A program made the position numbers and the translations under genes. Shown piece by piece: positions 1-11,160 of a stretch of 64,000 nt of DNA (its first letter is position 1; each line of letters opens with the position of its first letter). The stretch is from the NCBI GenBank assembly GCA_963575645.1, contig OY754470.1:50003201-50067200 (forward strand), given 5' to 3'. The DNA is from Xanthostigma xanthostigma (taxonomy: Eukaryota; Arthropoda; Insecta; Raphidioptera; Raphidiidae). Below the pieces are notes generated by a model, which saw only the letters and a program-made list of their open reading frames with translations, had not been told where the DNA came from and made no database searches.

Positions 1-814
1 TATACTGAAGTAATAATATACAACAATAATAAATTAAAGTCAATATTTAGATTGTCTCACATAAATGGCTGTATTATGTCCCAATCCTTGCTAAATATGT
101 ATGTCCATAATCATGAGACTTCTGGGTTTCCATCCATGCATAGATTCCAACCCATGTTAAGTACTAATTAAAATTCAAGCAATGTCTTCAGTATGCCCTG
201 CTATCATACACTCTCTGTCACACGATGTCTTTCTCGCTCTGTTCTCAATCAATTCACGCGTCTGTCCTGCTTCCACACCGACACCAGTACACTATATTCT
301 ATGTTATGTGTATGAACATTACACTATGAACTCAACTATATATTACACTACTATAATACACTGAGACTACTCAAAGTCCCTCTATTTATCAGATTCACGC
401 AATATTTTTTGTCCCATTGATAAGAATAACAGCAAAACTTCGTAAAAAATTTAATAATTGATTTTAAGTGTCGGAAAATTTAGAGTTTTTGATTTTTTAT
501 TCCTGGGACTATAGCCAAAAGTAAAATTGATATCCCGTCCTGCCAAAATTAGAGGTTGTCAAAGTAGGTGGTAAAATTATCTGCAATATCGGATCAGTAC
601 TTTATTGTGGGCAACAGGTAATAAAATAGTGATTCGAAAAAAACGCGTTTGAATGTTTGGGTGTATAATACAAGTGGATTACTTGACTTGTCATTAGCTT
701 AAAATCACCAATCGTATAAGCCTTGTAGAAGTGATTGGTGTTGCATTGAAAAGGTGGAGCACTGAGGCAATCGAACGGCTGGGCCGTTGAAACCGAGTAC
801 CTTCTCCACTCAGG
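1..814. other. AT-rich stretch without a recognised gene
   Basis: Only short chance reading frames are visible (for example 182-364 +), with no domain, splice-site pair or repeat that I can support. Confidence 0.5.
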
Positions 815-961
815 CTTTTAAGTAGCGATGCATCCGATACCGATACCGATATATCGGCGATACTTCGGGTTAGCCGATATATCGGTATCGACGATATTTT
901 TATGACCGATTCAACGATACTTTTTAATTTAAAAATGTAGTGTAAACGAGCGTGATGTCTC

Positions 962-1130
962 GTCTATTTCGTTGCAAACGAGGCACGAACTATGCTCGGG
1001 GAAACCTCGCGCTTGTGAGTGACTTGTTTCTCCCGCCCGCTTTGGCCTCGAGTCTATTTCGTTGCATACGAGGCACGAACAATGCTCGGGGAAACCCCGT
1101 GTCTTGTTTCTCCCGCCCGCTTTGGCCTCG
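962..1130. repeat. GC-rich two-copy tandem repeat inside the hAT element
   Basis: Unit 1 (962-1050) and unit 2 (1052-1130) both run from 'gtctatttcgttgca' through 'acgaggcacgaac' and 'atgctcggggaaac' to 'cgcccgctttggcctcg'. Unit 2 lacks about 10 bp after 'ccccgtg'. The segment is much richer in GC than the rest of the element. Reading frames crossing it on both strands (929-1198 - and 952-1158 +) are repetitive by-products, not genes. Confidence 0.8.
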
Positions 1131-1172
1131 CACTCGCATATCAGTAATATTTCGCTAGGTTGACCGTTGTTG

Positions 1173-1394
1173 CGCTTAGAATTCGTTTTCTGGCGCAATG
1201 ACGTTTTATACCCAAACTTGAAAAAAATTGCGCAGAAGTACTTTAGTTTCCAAATGAGTTCTGTCGCATCTGAGAGACTATTTTCCAGCGCAGGTCTTAT
1301 TCAAACAGACTTGCAAAATCGCCTTTCTCCGCAAAACTTAAGATTACTTTGTTTTTTAAACAAAAATCTTATCAATGTTAATTTTAATTACTAA
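1173..1394 (+). pseudogene. hAT transposase C-terminal dimerisation domain, fragment
   Basis: The open stretch encodes the end of a hAT-family transposase. The diagnostic hAT dimerisation motif is clear: SVASERLFSSAG followed by NRLSPQNLRLLCFLNKN and a stop codon at 1392-1394. In intact hAT enzymes this domain mediates multimerisation and follows the RNase-H-like DDE catalytic core. Here the BED zinc finger and the catalytic core are missing, replaced upstream by the GC-rich tandem repeat. No start codon is meaningful, and the fragment reads in only from about 1173. It lies between the element's terminal repeats and is certainly non-functional as a transposase. It could still act as a template for silencing. 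Confidence in the family is high from the motif alone. Confidence 0.85.
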
Positions 1395-1589
1395 AATTTT
1401 TAATTATCTAATATTAATCTATGTCTCTACTTTTTATATTAATAAAAAAAATCTGACTTGTTATTTATTTATTATACCTTCATTTTTGAATTCACAATAA
1501 GCGTATCGGTATCGGTATCGCCGATATTTTTATAAGAGTATCGGTATCGTATCGGCGAAAAGGCGTATCGATGCATCCCTACTTTTAAG

Positions 1590-2634
1590 CTTCAATTTAT
1601 GGGAAAGAAATGTTTCGATTTTTTTTACTTCCCCTTATAGACGATCTACTTAAACAAACAATAAATTGAAAATATTAATTGATATTAGCTCAAAATTACT
1701 CAATCTATTAGTGATCTTAAAATATATAGGACATGTAGATGGATGAAATATTTTTCGCGTCAAGATGTCAACATTTAAAAAAAAATCTCTCTATAGAAAA
1801 CAATATTATGAGCAGAGGTCCCGCTATTTTTTATATATTAGTATTCATGATGATGATACGTATTGAGGTACTCTAACTGAAGACGTCGACTAAAATATAG
1901 AATGTAGACACGACGCGACGGTCTCAGCGTTACATAAGGAGTGGAGAATGTTATGGAGAGCAAGTGTGTAAATCAAATTTCGTCCATGCTCTGTTCGTAG
2001 CTCGTAGCACCGTCATCGTCGTAGCCATTCCGTAGACAACACCACTATGGTCTCTCTGTATGTATTTTCAGTAACATATTCTCTCATGACGTTGCATTGA
2101 GTATGTATTTTTACGTACGTACTGGAGAGGATATAAGAAAAAAAGAGACGATATCCGCTCTGATTCTCATTCTTCTGGAAACACTATTCACCCCCTAAAA
2201 AGCACACTTTGGAACTATATAACTTTTGAAGAGTATGGCGTGATGAGCTTACTTGCCAAGTTTCATAAAAATTGGCGCCGTTTCTCAGAATTCGTGGGTT
2301 GATACTGATTTTTACCGCTGGTGACTGGATTATAAGTAAATGACTAGAATTATTATTATATTGTGGATTATAGACGATCGACAACAGCGTGTGCAGAAAG
2401 AGAGTATTTCTCCAAATTATAAACCATTGTTAATTGTAAGAATTTTGAATTTGAGTTTGAATTTATTTACTTACTTTTAATATTACATATTATTTTTACA
2501 AAATATCATTATATGTAAGTTTTCCTACCCAACTTGGCAGAGCCAGTTCCAGGGTAGGAAACAAAACATTTTACAATTTTAATATTTGTAGCGTTTAATA
2601 TTTGCAAAATACAAATAAAAAAAAATGGCAAGAA
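1590..2634. other. AT-rich stretch without a recognised gene
   Basis: I see no supported coding region, RNA gene or long repeat here. The short frame at 2184-2384 (-) has no recognisable domain. Confidence 0.45.
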
Positions 2635-3104
2635 ATAGTTATTGGCGTAACTAGCAGTCTAAGTCATTCATGACGTGTCATGACTTAGCCTACAAGTTGC
2701 GCCCATAATTTTATTCAACAATTGCGCGTTATTCATGTTTTAATTATAATGAGATGTTGTAAATATCTATTTATTTCTTTATAAAAAAAACTGTCAATAC
2801 TAACAGCACCAAACAGCACGATTCAATGTTTTGGTTTGAGGTTAGCCGGTTATGAATAAACTCCAAGTCGAAAACATTCGGCCTCTCAATTTTAGCCTCA
2901 ATGGGTAACAACGGAGTTGTTGTTACCTACTATTTCGTTACGACTCAGAAAATAGTTACGTTTATTTTCATTACTCCACAATGGCCGAGCTAGTAGGAAT
3001 CTTCATTGAGTTATGACAAGTAATTGTCACCAGTCGGTAAATGGCTATTTAGGGTTAGGTTTTTAGGCATGATAAAACATGAATAACGCGCATGAGTTGA
3101 ATAA
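2635..3104. mobile_element. MITE with 5' hairpin plus TTTATTCAAC terminal repeats, copy 1
   Basis: This is nearly identical to 16011-16487. It has two structural parts. The first is a 5' hairpin (about 2643-2706) in which 'ggcgtaactag...ctaagtcat' pairs with 'atgacttag...aagttgcgcc'. The second is a longer body bounded by about 32-bp inverted repeats, 'tttattcaac...attcatgtttt' at 2709-2742 and its complement at 3074-3104. There is no coding capacity. The copies share the hairpin as well as the body, so the hairpin belongs to the element. I could not define a target-site duplication. Confidence 0.75.
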
Positions 3105-3808
3105 ATAAATAAATGAAATGAATTAATAATGACTTACGAAGTTTTAGTAAATTCAATAAATTCAGAGTGATTGAGGATGCTTGTTTTCATGTAACAACCA
3201 TCTGAATATTTTTTTATTAAATGTTTGTAGGCGCTTTATTTTTTTTAATTTAATAATGAAGATATGAGACTTCAATTTAGAACCTGCACGATACATGACA
3301 ACAAAATTTCAGAGATGAACTTCAAAACGCTCTGAGATTATACATTTTATTATCTCTCGTCTATATCGAGGCTGCCCTTTGTCACTCTAAAAAAATCTTT
3401 GAAAATACTGTTAGCTGCGTATTTCCAACGCTAACTAGTCAGACTCTACAGCCGTTGTTCTCGCGTGCTACCGATAGAGGAGCAGGAGTTTTCTTTCAGT
3501 CTCCTGTTGTTATATTTTGTTGTTCGGCCTCGCCTTTCGTCGCGACGCGTCGGCTTTACACTGTTCAACAGAGAATAGGGACCGCACGACGACATTTTCC
3601 ATATACACACCAGCACAACAATCCCATGAGTTTTCCATATTGCCGAATGTCATTTGTCCTGTGACGTGGGTTGTATTATGCAAACTTCACCGCCTGTATT
3701 ATATAACTCTCTCTTTCTCTCGACATATATATACAGGGCGTTCGGATATTGGATCTGTGTATTTTCGGTAGTCCTCCAGTCCCTACTCGGCTTTGACAAT
3801 CTTATGCC
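3105..3808. other. Unassigned stretch with a GC-richer patch
   Basis: A GC-richer patch lies at about 3410-3660 but no exon, domain or repeat is recognised in it. Overlapping short frames at 3455-3771 (+) differ in phase and look like chance. Confidence 0.4.
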
Positions 3809-4304
3809 GGCACTTCACATGGCTATTTGTATTTGTGTATTTGGCATATTTGGCAAACAATTACCAAGTGTGGAGGGTCTATTTGACAAAGTGTTGGCCT
3901 TATTTGCCTATTTAGGCAATACCAAATACGCGTTACCGTGCGCTTGTCGCTTTTTCGAGGCACATCATAGGAGTCAAATAGGCAAATAAACCGTCCACAC
4001 AATGGCCATATTCAGAAGCGCACGTGCCGTGAACCTGTACGGACGTGCAGTATTTTTGTGTCTGTGCTGTGAGCGAGAACTGGAACAATTACTTTTGAAA
4101 ATGAATTGGGACAATGAAACAGTGCTCAAATTCCTGGAATTTTGAACCTTGCGTTCTGCTGCCAAATGTTTGTGTGTTTGCTATTTGACTGCCATGTGTG
4201 GATGGTCGTGTTTGCCTCTATTCGCATGTTTGTCTTGAACGTCATATATTTTGCCAAATACAACAAACACCCAATAGCGAACACAAATAGCCATGTGAAG
4301 TGCC
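3809..4304. mobile_element. Non-autonomous TIR element, ends GGCACTTCACATGGCTATTT
   Basis: The left end (3809-3830) and the complement of the right end (4281-4304) match across 'ggcacttcacatggctattt', giving a terminal inverted repeat of about 22 bp around a 0.5-kb interior. The subterminal DNA is rich in 'atttggca' and 'tttgcc' repeats, which may be transposase-binding sites (inference). There is no transposase. I could not find a clean target duplication, so the superfamily is unassigned. The 111-codon frame at 3654-3989 (+) crosses the left boundary and is not a gene. Confidence 0.75.
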
Positions 4305-6103
4305 ACCTTTACACATGCTCATTGTATTGACCTTCAATACAACGCAAAGTCATCTCAAATAGGCTTAAGATAATTCCAAATTATTCGTTCTAATACCTAA
4401 TTATAAAATAGCAAAGAAATTACTGCAACAGAACAAAATACTTTGTAGAATCATTACAGGACTTTTAATGAGGATTAGTCCAATTTTCTGTGTTGTAGAT
4501 CTGTACTTTTTGATAGTCCAGAAATAATTTGAAGCCCTATTCTGGTAATTTCAAGTAACGAAACATTTAAAAAAAATCAATAGATCTATGATTTTATGAT
4601 AGCTATAGAAATCATTATTGCATTAATGCGCCTGGTCTATGTTACATTTTATGTGGAACGATTAATGCATAAATTATTTCCTGCATAACTACCATATCAA
4701 CAAAACCCACGTTTATATTGTATCTTAAATCAAATTCACTCTATACCTATATAAAAAAAGTTTTTTTTTTTTGTTGGGAATATTTTCTGTTATAATTTCC
4801 TAACACCTTGTATTAAGAGTTTCTGTGCCATTTTTTTTATATTTTACTGATTTTACGCATGGATTTTTGTTAGGTTCTCATATTGTTTTTTATTGATTTT
4901 TCCTGATAAAAGAATGTGAATGCTTTTGTTTCTGTTATAGACATTTTTTCTCTTCCAATGACAAACTAAGTTCAAAGGTAACTTTGTTTGTTCATGCATT
5001 TCGTTAACGAGTATCTATCAAAGCATCCAGACTTTTTTTATTCTAGTTTTTTAAGATGCTAAGTGCTTACTTAACTATAAATTATAAACGACAGCTAAAT
5101 TAGTTATCATATTTTAATAGCATTTGATAAAAAAAGTTTATTAAAATCTTTATGAAGATATATAATTTTTAAAAAATCTCAGTTTTGTCACAAATTTAAA
5201 AAAAACAACACAAAAATAATTTTATATGCATTTTTTAAAAATCAGCTATAAGCCTATAAGGAACCGTTATTGGTCACCAATCGAAACGTTTTGAGGTTGT
5301 GTATAGCTGCCAGCGCAATTCAGTCTCAACAAACATAAAATGAATTAAAAAACGGTCACTAGTCAGTATTAAACCGAGACGAACATAACAAAATGTTTAA
5401 GGCGCATGTCATTTATCACAGTTTCATTTTGGTTTTATGTTTACACCATGTGCCGAAATAATCGTTGGGAAACCGTCCACAAACGATCACAAATTCGGCT
5501 GGAACGTTTGAAGAACCATTCGACAGCTGTCCATATTTCGGTTGGAGCGTAACAATAATGTAACCGTTTTTTAAGGGGTACCGGGTACCAGTTCACCTAT
5601 TACTCAGTATTTGAACAATCGAAAACGGTATAAAATTTTAATTAAGTGACTGTTAAAGTTTTTATATTTCAATAAAAATTAGATAATCATATTCAAAGCA
5701 CGTGTTAAGGGAAAATAAAAAAATGGGCTTCGAAATCACTTTAAATATGGAAAACGCATACGAGACATGTTTTATGGGCAGTGTTATTGCCTTTACATTT
5801 AAACCGTATTCATCGTAAGCACTTATGTATGCGTGTATGTATTATAGAATGCTTTATAAGGTGCCTACATATAAAGGGTTATATGAAAATCGCATATTAT
5901 ACGGACGATGACTATGGGATCCTTGAAATTGAAATGTGCTGTAACCATTTCCCCCTATCATACTTTTGCGTTATGTATACAGATTGTCCTTCATTAACTT
6001 CTAGTTTTTATTTGTTCTACGTCAGGCTTATCAGTGATTAATTAGTGCAAAACATTTTCTATATTTCTTCTCAACTTGACGATATTGAGAATTGTCGAGA
6101 AAA
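4305..6103. other. AT-rich stretch without a recognised gene
   Basis: Homopolymer-rich DNA. The segment around 5255-5580 is a little richer in GC and contains 'aacggtcac' and 'ggtcacc' motifs, but I could not build a convincing element boundary from them. Confidence 0.4.
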
Positions 6104-6596
6104 AAAACTTTTTAACAAAAAAATTAAACCGTCGAAAAACTGAAAAGCAAAAAATAATAAATCTTTTTATTTAACTAAGTTCTATCTAAGTAGTTGAACG
6201 TATGTGACAGTCTAGTATATCTAAGTAATTTTGAGTCGGCGTCAACAATCCTTCGCCGGAAATCTCTGAGCGTTCACGAAGTTAATGTCAGCGACAGAGC
6301 AACCCGAACGGGCACCACTGAGGGCACACGTCTTTGCGAGTGGTCGTGTGGAGAGCGCATGTTTGGAATGTTAATGTTTATCGCTGGAGATTCCACGTAT
6401 CATTGTTAATTTGATTTGGTTATTTCTTTTAGTGATCTTTGTTCATTGACGGTTTGACGCCGACTCAAAATTACTTAGATATACTAGACTGTCACATAGG
6501 TTCAACTACTTAGATAGAACTTAGTTAAATAAAAAGATTTATTATTTTTTGCTTTTCAGTTTTTCGGCGGTTTAATTTTTTTGTTAAAAAGTTTTT
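6104..6596. mobile_element. Fold-back element with about 142-bp inverted arms
   Basis: The left arm (6104-6245) and right arm (6454-6596) are reverse complements over their whole length with only a few mismatches. Examples of matching blocks are 'tagttgaacg...tgtgacag' against 'ctgtcaca...gttcaacta', and 'gagtcggcgtcaa' against 'ttgacgccgactc'. The loop of about 208 bp (6246-6453) is GC-richer and contains 'cgacagagcaacccgaacgg'. It has no coding content; the 71-codon frame at 6194-6409 starts inside an arm. The low mismatch between arms suggests a fairly recent origin or gene conversion between arms (inference). Confidence 0.85.
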
Positions 6597-6655
6597 ATTT
6601 TATAATTTTTTGTGGCTATATGATCTATAATTGTAATACACAACTCAGCATGAAA

Positions 6656-7056
6656 ATCTGTGAGTGAACTATAAATCACTCCTATTTTCCCACCCTTAGG
6701 GTAGGAGTTTTTTTTCCAAATTTATATGAGACGAACCTCGAGGTATACCCTATCCAATAAAAAAATAATTATCAAAATTGGACCACTCTGTAAAAAGTTA
6801 TGTGTGGTCATACATTACAATCAGTGAGTGAACAATCAATCATCCCCTGTTTTCCTACCCTTAGGGTTGGAATTTTTTTACCAAATTTATATGGGACCAA
6901 CTTCGAGGTATACCCTTTCAAACAAAAAAATAATTATCAAAATCGGACTACTCTGTAAAAAGTTATGCGTGGTCATACATAAATAATAATAAAAAAAAAA
7001 TATATACGCGTCGAATTGAGAACCTCCTCCGTTTTTGTTTTTCGTCGGTTAAAAAG
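6656..7056 (+). repeat. Tandem pair of about 165-bp units ending in a retroelement-like tail
   Basis: Unit 1 (about 6658-6818) and unit 2 (about 6824-6980) share 'gtgagtgaac', 'cacccttagggtaggag'/'tacccttagggttgga', 'cgaggtatacccta'/'cgaggtataccctt', 'aataattatcaaaat' and 'agttatg.gtggtcatacat'. They are followed by 'gtcgaattgagaacctcctc' and a terminal 'gtcggttaaaaagg'. From memory, this tail resembles the 3' end of abundant insect, especially lepidopteran, repeats. No open reading frame is present. Confidence 0.7.
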
Positions 7057-9357
7057 GAATATTATTGTTGTCGAGTTTTCATCAGATCTCGGCGTTTTGG
7101 GGATCTAAGAAGCTATTCTGACTATTTTTAGATAGACGTCCGTGTGTGGGACAGGGGTAGATCATATGTTAAAAATGTTTATCTGTACTCTATGAGTGCA
7201 CTGTTGTTAAGTGTGAACACGCATTTTATAAAATACTCTGTTTTTTTGATAGTTAGCAATAGTTATTTTTGTTCTCGTCATTTTCAACAGTGATAATAAA
7301 TAAAATTTTGAACGGACTTTCTTATATTTATGTGATAATTTTGTTTATTGAAGAGTTCAAATCAGACGTTAATCAAAGATTTGTTTATGTGATTAACATA
7401 TCCAAAAATTTACAAGTTTTTCTCGTTGATATTACTACGTGTTTTATCGGTATTAAACTATGAATAAACGATTTTTCCATAGAAGCTCGTGTTAATTTCA
7501 TAATTTTAAATTATTAAAGGGTTACACCACTTTGAGATTTTCAAAAACTCGATATATAGATGAATTGTTTATACCTTTGAGTATATTTTAAGCGTTTAAT
7601 TATTCCAAAATTCAAACTATTACAGAAGTTACAGCACTAACACTAGTTCATATTTGTTTGCACACAGCATTCTATTATTAGATAGATTTTTCTTTTGCGT
7701 TTTTCTCGAAACTACATTTTTCAAAACGGTGTACACGATATCTCAATATCTACTCAACCGATTTGGTTAAAATTTATAACACTTATTTTTTATATTATCT
7801 ATAATCTAGGATTTTTTTAATTAGGTACCATGTTCAATGTTTTAAATTTTTTAAATTCAAAATTTCGATGCAAATACGAGATTTTTTATTTATTTGCAAA
7901 TGTTTATCCTACGTCACATTGTAGTTACTTCCTTTTTAAATAAGAAAAAAAATGTTTTTGTTTCTGACAACGCCTAACAGAAAGCATGTACACCATCAGA
8001 AAAGATTTTCAAAAGAGGGTCCTACTTATCGGCTTATATCTCCGCCATTTTTGTATTTTTTTTAATCGTCAAAATTGTAAATTGTTCATATAACTACTAT
8101 AATATATAATTATATGTGTAAAATAAGGAAAATAATCACTTTATATACTTAACGGCTGGGTCAAAAAAAAATGTTTCTTTTTATAGCTAGTTTTCCAAGC
8201 GCTAAGGTGCCTTAATCCCTTAAACATACTGAAATTGTAGGTACTTATTTAAGATATATTAAGAAATCAGTTGACAGAATTTCAGTAATTTCTCGGTAAT
8301 TTGAGATACACGATCTAAGTCTTGGGAATTATTTCAATATGAACTTTCAGATTATTTATGTCGGAAAAATGTTGTTACGAAATTTCTTCTCAAACAGATT
8401 TTTAAGCCATTCGGTATATTATATTCCAAATCGGGACCAAACATACCGACAGAAAGAGAGGACATAAGAAAGATAGAGAAAAATGACGATCTCTTAACGT
8501 GCCATAAAATGTGTAAAAATATTCCAACTTTTACAGTACGGCTTTTGTGAAACTCTTTCGCTAAGCCGTATTTCTGATACACTAAAATGTGTATATTTAA
8601 AATAGATTATTACGAAATTATTCGTCGAAAAAAATAATTTCATCGTCACTAAAAAATGTGCCATAGATACTTTTTTTTATTAAACAATTTATGTACTTAT
8701 GTCGTTTGATATCACTAACATTTTCTTTAACAGGTTTTTTATGACATTTTTTAGACAGGTGTCCTAACCAGTTATTAAAAGGCAATACGGCGAATCAAAT
8801 TGGTATAGATTACATGTGTCATTTCTTTTTTAACATGAAATAAAATTGACGGTCGTTCTTTGAGACATTTTAAATCGTCTCGTCTTTATTCGAGAAGATT
8901 TAATATACTTTATGATTGCAGTAAAAGTTCTTTTATTGTCAAATTTATTATATTTTCTCTAGAGCTACAAGGAAGCGTTTCGAAGAGTACTTCTACTTGT
9001 CTAATAATTTGTCAACTTTTCTTGTTTCTTAATTACAAACCAGATTATTACAAAAAGCATAAAACAGTTGAAAACAAGTTATAGGACCGTATTTTCCATG
9101 TACTTATGTCATATTATCTTAACATTATAATTATAAATTATAAATTTTTTATCTCGTCTACATTTAAATGAAATTATATTACGAACATTTGAGTGCAAGG
9201 TCAAAGTAAGTTCTGAAATTGTGTGAAAATTTTAAAGCTTCATAAACTTGTCACTTACGAGACATTAGCTGTTAAAAAAAGCTATTTTTTAACCTAAAAC
9301 TTGAACCTCGTTAAGCTAGAATGGATTGAAGAACGATATGATTATGAGCAAAAAAAA
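7057..9357. other. AT-rich stretch; one R-family fragment only
   Basis: Apart from the short fragment at 7325-7384, I see no supported gene or element. A degenerate repeat-like sentence around 7690-7770 ('ctcgaaactacatttttcaa', 'ctcaaccgatttggtt') resembles generic insect retroelement tails but cannot be delimited. Confidence 0.4.
7325..7384 (-). repeat. R-family inverted-arm fragment (R1)
   Basis: The sequence 'gtttattgaagagttcaaat' followed by 'cagacgttaatcaaagattt' matches, in reverse complement, the outer end of the repeat at 57838-58107 ('aaatctttgattagaactct' then 'tcaataaata'). Only the outer end is present. Confidence 0.6.
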
Positions 9358-9532
9358 TTGGTTGTCTGTAAAGTCGGTTTACGGACGATAGTTTTACGTG
9401 ATAACGTATTCCGCTCGAATATCATATTTAATAATACATAACCTAAATTTTAGTAGCTGTCAGGCGGAACGTGACACATTTCGGAACGTTACACTTTTTC
9501 GTGCATGCAGCCGGTGTTTCATCAATTTATAA
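9358..9532 (+). mobile_element. TTGG/GTC-family element, copy A (3'-truncated, short subfamily)
   Basis: It begins TTGGTTGTCTGTAAAG after a run of eight A residues and carries the family's 'ttacgtgataacgtattcc', 'gtcaggcggaacgtgaca' and 'gtgcatgcagccggtgttt' blocks. It stops at 'atcaatttata', lacking the terminal 'cgttatcacgtc'. The interior is only about 80 bp and differs from the 700-bp copies, so it belongs with copy E (55886-56130) as a deleted subfamily. No coding capacity. Confidence 0.8.
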
Positions 9533-10270
9533 CTCGACTGATTATCGATAAAAAACTACGGCCATCGTGTAAGTAAAATAATACCATCTAAGTGTGTTGT
9601 ACTAACAATTAATTCATGATTGGCAAACTTTTACGAGGCAGGGCTGTTCACGACGAAATAGAATTAAAACCTGTTTCTTAGGCGTAGCTCATAGAAACTC
9701 AATATACAAAAATAATACTGTTTCGACAATGTATATATAAATTAACAACTGTTTGTTGTACGCAATCCTGGTTGATTTTAAGCGATTCACGTCGGAAGAA
9801 GAGAACAATGTGTTGTCACCTTCGGTTTTACATTTATCGTAAATGTTCTCTTTTATGAACTTCCAGCGTATTAATGCGTGAAAATAATCAACCGCTCAAG
9901 ATTGAGACAAGAAATTAATGAATGATTTGAATCCAGTCCTGTTTGTGGAACAGCGGCGACTGTAAGAGACGTTATACGCCTGTGGTTTTATATATATGTA
10001 CCGTTATACGTCACATTTTATGGTGTTTTATATAGCCGTAAACTGCGGATGATGCGTTGGGTTATTGCAGCTTCTCACATTTCACCAAAACGTTCTGATC
10101 CATCAACCTACGCCCGGTAACTGTGCCATCCGTCTAACATCTGACGCCGTACCTAGAAGTACGGACTTAAGCCATAATACAACTAAATATGTAGGAAAAC
10201 AACTATTCCAATTTTTTATATTGTATACAGTGAACTATAATATAGAATATACTTGTATTGTAGCACCATG
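9533..10270. other. Unassigned AT-rich stretch
   Basis: No recognisable feature. The short frame at 10065-10364 (+) runs into the left end of the neighbouring hAT-like element and is not supported as a gene. Confidence 0.4.
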
Positions 10271-10960
10271 TCTAGATAATACAATCCCGAGAATGTTTTT
10301 CAATCCCGGGATTACGGGATTTTTGATGCGTAATCCCGAGATCCCGGGGCTATCCCGGGATTAGACTGTGTGGTTTCTAATTGGGCTCAAATGAAAAAAA
10401 CTTGAGTAATTTCTTGAAAAATGTTTTTAAAATCGTTGCACAATACAAATCACAATACAGTAAGAAAAGAAAATAGACAAAACCAAAAAAAAAATTACTT
10501 TTGCAAGAAATCAAAAAGACAACACAAAAAAACTATTTAGAATTTAGAAAATACAATCGCAGAAATATCAAAGCATCCAATGTTTGACTTCCAAGCCTGC
10601 TTCGTAGTTTATTGCCAACATAAGCTGAATACGCTCGATCAGGTTCTGCGCTCGTTGGAGGAATAGACAATAGATACTTATATGCCGTTTCTAAGTAATA
10701 TCCACGAACTCCATTCTCGCACAGACTTTACGTCTAATAATATTTGCCAACCCTGATTCATTTTGTACTTGTACTTCAGTATCTGGAGATTTCATATTCT
10801 TACATATCGTACCGCGTATTTAAGGATTGTTTTTTGTCGTTATGGGTAATAAATAATATTAATATAATCTAGGCAAGGTAATTGTCAAGGCGGAACGGAT
10901 TACGGAATGCAAACTAGATCTGTTTTTGGCAATCCCGAAAATCCCGAGATTAGCCAAGTA
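10271..10960 (-). mobile_element. hAT-like transposon remnant with CCCGGGATT ends
   Basis: The left side (about 10280-10370) is packed with 'aatcccgggatt', 'acgggatttttg' and 'aatcccgagatcccgggg'. The right side (about 10925-10955) carries 'aatcccgaaaatcccgagatt'. Between them, on the minus strand, lies the C-terminal end of a hAT transposase. I recall this GGGATT-rich type of terminus from insect hAT elements. The exact boundaries and target duplication could not be fixed. Confidence 0.6.
10533..10727 (-). pseudogene. hAT transposase C-terminal fragment
   Basis: Read on the minus strand, 10727 to 10533 is open for 64 codons and ends in a stop. It contains the hAT dimerisation signature YLLSIPPTSAEPDRAYSAYV, followed by NKLRSRLGSQTLDALIFLRL and YFLNSK. 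It is limited upstream by an in-frame stop at 10728-10730, so the catalytic core and N-terminal zinc finger are gone. The serine-alanine-glutamate pattern and the 'LRSRL...TLDALIFL' helix are typical of hAT enzymes. They differ clearly from the hAT fragment at 1173-1394, so this is a second, independent hAT lineage. Non-functional. Confidence 0.8.
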
Positions 10961-11047
10961 CGATCTGGTGGTCATGGAGAAACAGAGGCAAGATGGCAGC
11001 GGAGCGTATGAACTAGGAAGTAGTGTTCATGTTAAAAAACTAAAAAT

Positions 11048-11160
11048 AATAAATGTGTTGAATTAAATAATATTCATGCTACAAACTTACGTCAATAAAT
11101 ATGTTGAATTAAAAAATATTCATGTTACAAACTTACGTTAATAAATATGTTGAATAAAAC
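11048..11160. repeat. 46-bp tandem repeat, about 2.5 copies
   Basis: The unit is 'aataaatatgttgaatta' then 'atattcatg.tacaaactta' then 'cgt'. Copies are at 11048-11093 and 11094-11139, with a partial copy at 11140-11160. The units differ at a few positions. Confidence 0.8.

Larger units (their letters stand above)
815..1589 (+). mobile_element. hAT-type DNA transposon remnant with perfect 8-bp TSD
   Basis: The element runs 823-1581 and is flanked by the identical 8-bp duplication CTTTTAAG at 815-822 and 1582-1589. Its ends form imperfect terminal inverted repeats: TAGCGATGCATCCGATAC at the left, and TAGGGATGCATCGATAC when the right end is read on the other strand. The subterminal DNA on both sides is rich in the palindrome-like motifs 'gtatcggtatcg' and 'ccgatatatcgg'. 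An 8-bp TSD, short TIRs and an internal hAT C-terminal domain together establish the superfamily. At 759 bp it is far shorter than an autonomous hAT (usually 2.5-4 kb), so it is an internally deleted copy. Orientation follows the encoded fragment. Confidence 0.9.

Noticed and set aside
929..1198. 89-codon minus-strand frame with internal peptide repeats
   Set aside because: The peptide repeats reflect the GC-rich DNA tandem repeat inside the hAT element.
3654..3989. 111-codon open frame on the plus strand
   Set aside because: It crosses the left boundary of the TIR element at 3809 and has no recognisable domain.
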